Positions 58,616 through 64,000 of a stretch of 64,000 bases of DNA are shown in pieces (position 1 is the first letter of the stretch; the number at the start of each line of letters is the position of its first letter). A model generated the notes under the pieces. That model worked only from the letters and a program-made list of their open reading frames with translations, was not told where the DNA came from and did no database searches. A program made the translations under genes and the position numbers. This DNA is from Acinetobacter sp. Ver3. Lineage in GTDB: Bacteria; Pseudomonadota; Gammaproteobacteria; Pseudomonadales; Moraxellaceae. The stretch is from the NCBI RefSeq assembly GCF_000632455.1, contig NZ_JFYL01000011.1, positions 1-64,000 on the forward strand, written 5' to 3'.

Positions 58616-59470
58616 TTATGGCTTTGCAACTCTTGAATCTGCAATGTTAATGTCATTAATGGTTACAACAAACTGACCATTTATAATCTTTGGTGGTGTC
58701 GCATTTTTCCATTGAATCGCCAAGCCATTACGGTAACGTAAGTCAATCGCTGAAACTCTTGGCCAAACCACTTTCAGATCTGCTTGAGATAAGTGACTCA
58801 ATCGTTGCAGTTTGCTCATGGTCTGATCCTGATCCACAATAATACGTAAACCCGAATCGAACTGCATAAACCATGTCCGACGATCTGTTAAATATAGCTC
58901 TTTCAAACGCAGATTCACTGGACTAAACAGTTGATTAATTTCATGATAACGTCTCATCATGACTTTTGACTGATCTGACGGACCATGCATAAGTGGTAAA
59001 TTTGCGTGATTTCTAGAATATGCCTCTGTATAGACCACACCCTGATCACTTAACAGACGTCCTGTTCCCCAACGTGCAATCGGATGTTTCGGAATAACAC
59101 GAACCTTAATACCGTCTGGCCAAGCTCTAGAAATGACCACTCGATCTACCCAAGAAATCTCTAATGCCTTATCACGAATTTGCTCAAGATCAGCAGTAAA
59201 ATAATTGCCTGTAATGGTAGGCATTAACTGCTGTTTCACTTGACTAATTTCAGGCTCGGCTTGCAGACCAACCACATCCAAAGATGCTACCTTTGCACTG
59301 GTCATGACGCTATATAAGCCATAAATCCCGACCAAAAGTACACAACATGCAAAAATAAGCATGACCCAACCACCCGCATTAATCATTTTCTCTTTGCGAG
59401 TCGGTGGTTTGTCATGAATCGATGTAATCGCCGCACGTTTGCGACGCATCGATGGAGGTAGTTGAGCCAT
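58616..59470 (-). CDS. ftsQ: Cell-division protein FtsQ
   Basis: FtsQ, 284 residues, bitopic inner-membrane protein linking early and late division proteins. A basic cytosolic end (PPSMRRKRAAITS) leads to one transmembrane helix (about 34-57). The POTRA domain starts near ASLDVVGLQAEPEIS, and the FtsQ domain has ISWVDRVVISRAWPDGIKVRVIPKHPIARW. Ends with a short tail. Spaced 3 nt from ddlB. Confidence 0.94.
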   Translation of the reverse strand: MAQLPPSMRRKRAAITSIHDKPPTRKEKMINAGGWVMLIFACCVLLVGIYGLYSVMTSAKVASLDVVGLQAEPEISQVKQQLMPTITGNYFTADLEQIRDKALEISWVDRVVISRAWPDGIKVRVIPKHPIARWGTGRLLSDQGVVYTEAYSRNHANLPLMHGPSDQSKVMMRRYHEINQLFSPVNLRLKELYLTDRRTWFMQFDSGLRIIVDQDQTMSKLQRLSHLSQADLKVVWPRVSAIDLRYRNGLAIQWKNATPPKIINGQFVVTINDINIADSRVAKP

Positions 59471-59473
59471 AAC

Positions 59474-60403
59474 TTAGTGTGATTCTTTCGCTAAGGTTTG
59501 CTCTAAAATAGCCAAACACAAATCTTCAAAACTATAACCTACTGCTTGAGCTGCTTTTGGTACCAATGAATGACTGGTCATGCCTGGAACAGTATTCACT
59601 TCTAGCAGCCAAAATTGACCTTGCTCGTCCTGCATAGCATCAATTCTACCCCAACCACTTGCCCCAACAGCTTGAAACGCTCGTAAGCAAAGCGCTTGTA
59701 AACTTTTTTCTTCAGCTTCACTCAAACCACAAGGGATACCATATTCAACATCATTACGTTGGTATTTAGCTTCATAATCATAAAAGGCTACATCAGCTGG
59801 AGGTTGTAAACGGATGACTGGTAATGGTTGTCCGTTTAAAAATGAAATCGTAAATTCACGACCTGTAATCCACTTCTCAGCCATGACCACGGCATCATGT
59901 TGAGTCGCTTTTTTAATTGCTTCAGCTAAATCCTCTGCTTTCTCAACCTTACTCATGCCCACACTCGAGCCTTCGTGCACGGGTTTGATAATCAGTGGTA
60001 ATCCAAGCTCTGCAACGAGTGCTTGTGCATCAGTATCTTTAGAAACAATGCGGTATGGCGCTGTAGGAAGTTCAGAACCTTGCCAAATTTGCTTGGTCTT
60101 TACTTTATCCATTCCGATAGCCGACCCCTGCACACCAGTTCCAGTATATGGAATATTTAACCACTCTAATGCGCCTTGGATTTGACCATCTTCTCCACCA
60201 CGACCATGTAACACAATAAATGCACGATCGTAATTTACCAGTTCAGTCACACTGCGTTCTTGAGGGTCAAAACCCTCTGCATTCACCCCTGAACGTACCA
60301 ATGCTTCAAGTACAGCCTTACCACTATCTAATGACACCTCACGCTCTGCAGATTTACCACCAAGCAATACAGCAACTTTGCCGAATTTAGAAGCATTTGA
60401 CAC
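59474..60403 (-). CDS. ddlB: D-alanine--D-alanine ligase
   Basis: Ddl, 309 residues, ATP-grasp enzyme making D-Ala-D-Ala for peptidoglycan. GKVAVLLGGKSAEREVSLDSG at the start, FIVLHGRGGEDGQIQGALEWLNIPYTG, KPVHEGSSVGMSKV (ATP loop) and LEVNTVPGMTSHSLVP near the end are all intact. It sits between murC and ftsQ, hence the B-type name. Confidence 0.97.
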   Translation of the reverse strand: MSNASKFGKVAVLLGGKSAEREVSLDSGKAVLEALVRSGVNAEGFDPQERSVTELVNYDRAFIVLHGRGGEDGQIQGALEWLNIPYTGTGVQGSAIGMDKVKTKQIWQGSELPTAPYRIVSKDTDAQALVAELGLPLIIKPVHEGSSVGMSKVEKAEDLAEAIKKATQHDAVVMAEKWITGREFTISFLNGQPLPVIRLQPPADVAFYDYEAKYQRNDVEYGIPCGLSEAEEKSLQALCLRAFQAVGASGWGRIDAMQDEQGQFWLLEVNTVPGMTSHSLVPKAAQAVGYSFEDLCLAILEQTLAKESH

Positions 60404-60458
60404 GTTTAGTTCCTTAAACTTATAAAATTTTCAATTTAGCCAAATCATCAAACGACGA

Positions 60459-61907
60459 TTATTTTAAATAGAGCTGGTTCTGAGCAAGCTCAATTGAAAT
60501 TGCTCCAACGTTACCCGCACCTTGAGTCAATAACAAGTCATTTGCTTGTAACACTTTTTGTATCACATTTGGCAAATTCCCTTCTACTGGATCAATCAAG
60601 ATGGGTTCAACATCACCACGCAATCGGATACTTCTTGCCAATGAGCGACTATCTGCACCAACAATCGGCTTTTCACCTGCAGAATATACTTCTAATAGCA
60701 GTAATTGATCGACTTGTGACAAGACATCAACGAAATCATCAAAACAATCACGTGTACGGCTAAAACGGTGAGGTTGGAACATCATCACAAGTCTACGATC
60801 AGGATGACTTGCACGCGCAGCTTTAATCGTTGCTTCAACTTCTTTTGGATGGTGACCATAATCATCAACCAGTTTGACCGTTCCATCACCTAACTCAAAT
60901 TCACCTTGAATTTGGAAACGACGCCCTACACCACTAAAACTTTCTAAAGCACGAGCGATTGCAGCATCAGATACACCTTCATCAGTTGCCACACCAATCG
61001 CAGCTAACGCATTAAGGATGTTATGCAAACCAGGCATATTAATGGTTAACTTGAGTGGCTCTTTGTTTTTACGAAGCACAGTAAAATGTGATTGCATCCC
61101 TTCTTGTACCACATCTACAGCACGAATATCGTTATCTTCGTTAAAACCATAAGTTAAAACAGGTCGACCAATACGTGGCATGATTTCACGAATATTTTGA
61201 TCATCGCCACACACTACGGCTAAACCGTAGAACGGAAGCTTCTGCAAGAATTGAACAAAAGTATCTTTCAAAACATCGAAGCTACCACCATAAGTGTCCA
61301 TATGATCAGCATCAATGTTGGTGACAATAGCGGCCATTGGTTCTAAATATAGGAATGAAGCATCAGATTCATCTGCTTCAGCTACAATATAACGACTCGC
61401 ACCTAAAGCAGCATTTACTCCAGAGCGATTAAGCAAACCACCAATCACATAAGTCGGATCCATATTTTCTTCAGCAAGCATACAGGTCACCAAACTTGTC
61501 GTTGTGGTTTTACCATGTGTACCTGCAACCGCAATACCATGACGGTAACGCATCAACTCACCCAACATTTCCGCACGACGAACTACAGGGATACGTGTTT
61601 CAATCGCTGCTTTAATTTCTGGATTTTCTTGGTCAATCGCAGTCGATACAACCAATACATTCGCACCGTCAATATTATCAGCAGCGTGTCCGATATGAAC
61701 TTTAATGCCATTTTCTTCAAGCTGTGCAGTGGTTTTAGAGGCTTTAATATCCGACCCTGAAACTTTATAGCCTTGGTTTTTTAAGACTTCCGCAATCCCG
61801 CACATTCCTGCACCACCAATACCCACAAAATGAATATGTTTGATACGGCGCATTTCAGGAATCTTAATCAGGTTTTTTGCTTTATCAGCTGGGTTCGTTG
61901 AAGACAT
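60459..61907 (-). CDS. murC: UDP-N-acetylmuramate--L-alanine ligase
   Basis: MurC, 482 residues, adds L-Ala to UDP-MurNAc. The N-terminal nucleotide fold has [17 protein letters not shown] (about 26-42), the ATP P-loop [13 protein letters not shown] (about 123-135), and the C-terminal domain has [14 protein letters not shown]. Length is normal. It lies 16 nt after murG. Confidence 0.97.
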   Translation of the reverse strand: MSSTNPADKAKNLIKIPEMRRIKHIHFVGIGGAGMCGIAEVLKNQGYKVSGSDIKASKTTAQLEENGIKVHIGHAADNIDGANVLVVSTAIDQENPEIKAAIETRIPVVRRAEMLGELMRYRHGIAVAGTHGKTTTTSLVTCMLAEENMDPTYVIGGLLNRSGVNAALGASRYIVAEADESDASFLYLEPMAAIVTNIDADHMDTYGGSFDVLKDTFVQFLQKLPFYGLAVVCGDDQNIREIMPRIGRPVLTYGFNEDNDIRAVDVVQEGMQSHFTVLRKNKEPLKLTINMPGLHNILNALAAIGVATDEGVSDAAIARALESFSGVGRRFQIQGEFELGDGTVKLVDDYGHHPKEVEATIKAARASHPDRRLVMMFQPHRFSRTRDCFDDFVDVLSQVDQLLLLEVYSAGEKPIVGADSRSLARSIRLRGDVEPILIDPVEGNLPNVIQKVLQANDLLLTQGAGNVGAISIELAQNQLYLK

Positions 61908-61923
61908 AATTTTCTCTAAAAAC

Positions 61924-63021
61924 TTACAAATCTTGAATTAAAGCAACCACACGCTGAGTTGCATCTGGTTGAGCTTGTTGACGTGCTTTAACAGCCATTT
62001 CCGTCAACAATGTACGGTTCATGAGTGGCAATAAAACTGCTTTTAATGAATCAGGAGTGAGTGTCGCTTGTGGACAAATTTTTGCAGCATTAATATCTGC
62101 TAGGAATTTGGCATTCGCGGTTTGGTGGTCATCTACTGCACTTGGCAAAGGTACAAATACGGCTGCAACACCCGCAGTAGCAATCTCAGTAACCGTCAGT
62201 GCACCAGCACGACAGATTACAAGATCGGCATTGGCATAGGCTTCCGCCATATTTTCAATAAACGGTTGAACTTCTACCTGTAAATGATCAGGAGCATCGG
62301 CATAACGTGCCCGCGTGCTATCAGGATGATTTTGACCACACTGATGATAAACACTTAAAGGAACATCTAATTGTTTCAGTGCTTCGGGTACGCGCTCATT
62401 CAATGCTTGTGCGCCCAAGGAGCCGCCTACAATTAAAATACGAATAGGTTGATTGGCTTTTTCTCGCTCTTGATATCGCCAAGCAGGACTCAATATCGCA
62501 GAAATTTCCTTACGTACGGGATTACCTGTAGTCACGATTTTATGATTTTCTGGAAATGTTTTCGGGAATGCCTGACAGACCGTTTTAGCAACACGAGCCA
62601 ATTGGGTATTGGTGAAACCCGCTACTGCATTTTGCTCATGAATGATGACAGGAATACCAAGAATACGCGCAGCCAAACCACCAGGACCTGCAACATAACC
62701 TCCAAAACCAGCGACTGCATCTACGTTTAATCGTTTCATATAGCGCATTGCGCTAAGCGTTGCTCTTAAAATTTTAAAAGGGGCTTGCAGCTTACGGACG
62801 ATTCCATTGCCACGCACACCCTGAATATCAATTTGATAAATTGGAATTTGGTGATTTTTAAGCAAGCGGTTTTCCATACCTGAGGGCGTTGCCAACCATG
62901 ACACTTCGACACCTTGCTGTTGTAATTCCTGAGCAACTGCTAGGGCAGGAAATACATGTCCACCTGTACCTGCAGCCATCATCATGACATGTTTAGGTTG
63001 TTTATGCTGAGCTTGTGTCAC
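61924..63021 (-). CDS. murG: UDP-GlcNAc:lipid I GlcNAc transferase MurG
   Basis: MurG, 365 residues, forms lipid II at the cytosolic face of the inner membrane. [16 protein letters not shown] (about 18-33), [33 protein letters not shown], and [18 protein letters not shown] are diagnostic. It is the first gene of the murG-murC-ddlB-ftsQ-ftsA-ftsZ string in this window; ftsW is not adjacent. Confidence 0.97.
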   Translation of the reverse strand: MTQAQHKQPKHVMMMAAGTGGHVFPALAVAQELQQQGVEVSWLATPSGMENRLLKNHQIPIYQIDIQGVRGNGIVRKLQAPFKILRATLSAMRYMKRLNVDAVAGFGGYVAGPGGLAARILGIPVIIHEQNAVAGFTNTQLARVAKTVCQAFPKTFPENHKIVTTGNPVRKEISAILSPAWRYQEREKANQPIRILIVGGSLGAQALNERVPEALKQLDVPLSVYHQCGQNHPDSTRARYADAPDHLQVEVQPFIENMAEAYANADLVICRAGALTVTEIATAGVAAVFVPLPSAVDDHQTANAKFLADINAAKICPQATLTPDSLKAVLLPLMNRTLLTEMAVKARQQAQPDATQRVVALIQDL

Positions 63022-63414
63022 GGTCTAATTCTTCAAATCTAAGAGCTAACAGAAAATTTTATATAAGGTATCAATTGTAATCACAATCGTATATCCATGA
63101 AAGTTTATTTACTTTTTTTCACGGAGCCTTTAATTGTTTTTTTCATATGATTTCAGAGTTTAAACTAGATTTATTATGAGGTGTGCCTTTTTTATGTATT
63201 TTACCATTCGATCTAGTTTATAACGCACCAGAATAATGATTAATGTGCACATTAAAAACCACCACAGTATTGGTTCTATTGTTCCTTCGTATCTTCGCTA
63301 CCGCCATATTGGATATAAACTTATGTCTAAATGGTATGAGGCAACAGTTCTATTTATGATATTGCTATATCTCATTGAGATTCAGCTCGCGAATAAAAGG
63401 ATTTTTAAACGCAA
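63022..63414. other. Divergent intergenic region, murG to MFS gene
   Basis: No convincing gene (the frame at 63236-63523 is overlapped by the real MFS frame). It contains a perfect 10-bp inverted repeat TAAACTAGAT (63161-63170) / ATCTAGTTTA (63211-63220) with a 40-nt spacer, and a weak AGG-TGTG-CCT hairpin with T6 inside it. Confidence 0.5.
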
Positions 63415-64000
63415 ATGTCAAAAATATCACCTTATGACATTTGGATTATTTTGGCAGGCTACCTTGCTGCAATTCATGTCGGTAAACTTTCTGCTGTTAT
63501 TCCAATTCTTCAAAAAGATTTAAATCTAAGTTTCACCCAAGCAGGCCTATCCTTATCACTGGTTCAAGGTGCTGGAATGCTATTTGCCCTGTGTATTGGT
63601 GCTGTATCTGAGAAAATAGGACTCAAAAAATGCCTTATTTTTGCACTCATTCTATTGGGGATGAGTAGTTTTGCAGGCTTATGGATTGATCATAGTGTTA
63701 GCCTTTATTTTTTTCGATTTATGGAAGGTATTGGATTTCTCACCATTAGTCTTTGCGCTCCCGCAATTTTAAAACGCCTAAGCACACCTGAAACCATGAA
63801 TTTTAAAATGGGGTTATGGAGTTCTTATATGGGAGTTGGGGTTAGTCTTGCTATTTTGACCATTCCTGTATTACTCGAATGGCTCAGTTGGCAACACATT
63901 TGGGCATTATTTGGTGCCTTGTGTTGGCTTGTTGCCTTGATGATTTACCATTTTTTACGTTATGACGATAAACAAACCACTGTAACAACAGCACCACTGA
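63415..64000 (+). CDS. MFS transporter, partial at right edge
   Basis: Open frame from ATG 63415 to the window end, about 195 residues seen. It begins MSKISPYDIWIILAGYLAAIHVGKLSAVIP, has a likely second helix GLSLSLVQGAGMLFALCIGAVSEKIG, a motif-A variant (GAVSEKIGLKKCLIF) and six hydrophobic helices, so it is the first half of a major facilitator protein, perhaps of the CynX/NimT-like group. AAAGGA lies 13 nt before the start, somewhat far. The second half is missing, so the substrate cannot be guessed. Confidence 0.8.
   Translation, partial: MSKISPYDIWIILAGYLAAIHVGKLSAVIPILQKDLNLSFTQAGLSLSLVQGAGMLFALCIGAVSEKIGLKKCLIFALILLGMSSFAGLWIDHSVSLYFFRFMEGIGFLTISLCAPAILKRLSTPETMNFKMGLWSSYMGVGVSLAILTIPVLLEWLSWQHIWALFGALCWLVALMIYHFLRYDDKQTTVTTAPL

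Overview
The window is chromosomal DNA from a gammaproteobacterium, almost certainly Acinetobacter. It is low in G+C and has the Acinetobacter forms of several loci: an Omp33-36 porin, a cluster of short AYQAEV-type porins between prfB and recJ, a murG-murC-ddlB-ftsQAZ-lpxC cluster, and a class D beta-lactamase of the kind intrinsic to many Acinetobacter species. No tRNA, rRNA, CRISPR array or complete insertion sequence was seen. Species cannot be fixed from the sequence alone.

Layout. 1-800: an AT-rich tyrosine recombinase running off the left edge, probably the edge of a mobile element. 1-9 kb: a YajR-type exporter, a TerC-like membrane protein, tenA, a small unknown gene under a near-perfect Fur box, uvrA, and an AT-rich orphan gene beside two intergenic hairpin repeats. 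9-16 kb: a membrane diguanylate cyclase, a class D beta-lactamase with unexplained intergenic RNA signals on both sides, the Omp33-36 porin and a BetT choline transporter. 16-33 kb: acetate uptake and control (yjcH-actP, the transporter-kinase CrbS, its regulator CrbR, and acs), interrupted by a sulfone/sulfonate sulfur block (msuE, sfnG, an Fsr-like MFS gene, a riboflavin synthase-like gene and a DszC-like flavoprotein). 33-38 kb: mscS, rsmE, waaA, an Old Yellow Enzyme gene with an ArsR repressor, and prfB with its programmed frameshift. 38-42 kb: three tandem porin paralogues. 41-54 kb: recJ, pdxH, glmM, guaB, a YkgJ-type protein, a Mn2+ riboswitch-controlled exporter, aceE-aceF and an M23 peptidase. 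54-63 kb: dciA, then the lpxC-ftsZ-ftsA-ftsQ-ddlB-murC-murG division and envelope block. A partial MFS gene closes the window.

How the parts fit. CrbS and CrbR flank one unknown gene and lie between their expected targets, yjcH-actP and acs, so acetate uptake, activation and sensing are one locus. The inserted sulfur genes are FMN-reductase/FMNH2-monooxygenase partners, which may explain the nearby riboflavin synthase paralogue. GlmM, MurC, MurG, DdlB, LpxC, WaaA and the Fts proteins serve envelope and septum building.

The most novel signals are non-coding. Two candidate small RNAs bracket the beta-lactamase gene, each with promoter-like hexamers and a strong orphan terminator; one has three clean hairpins. 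There is also a 17-nt palindrome next to an orphan reverse-strand terminator, a 17-nt palindrome abutting the aceE promoter, a 12-bp inverted repeat at the guaB promoter, and a shared 16-bp-spacer promoter design in front of the porin genes.
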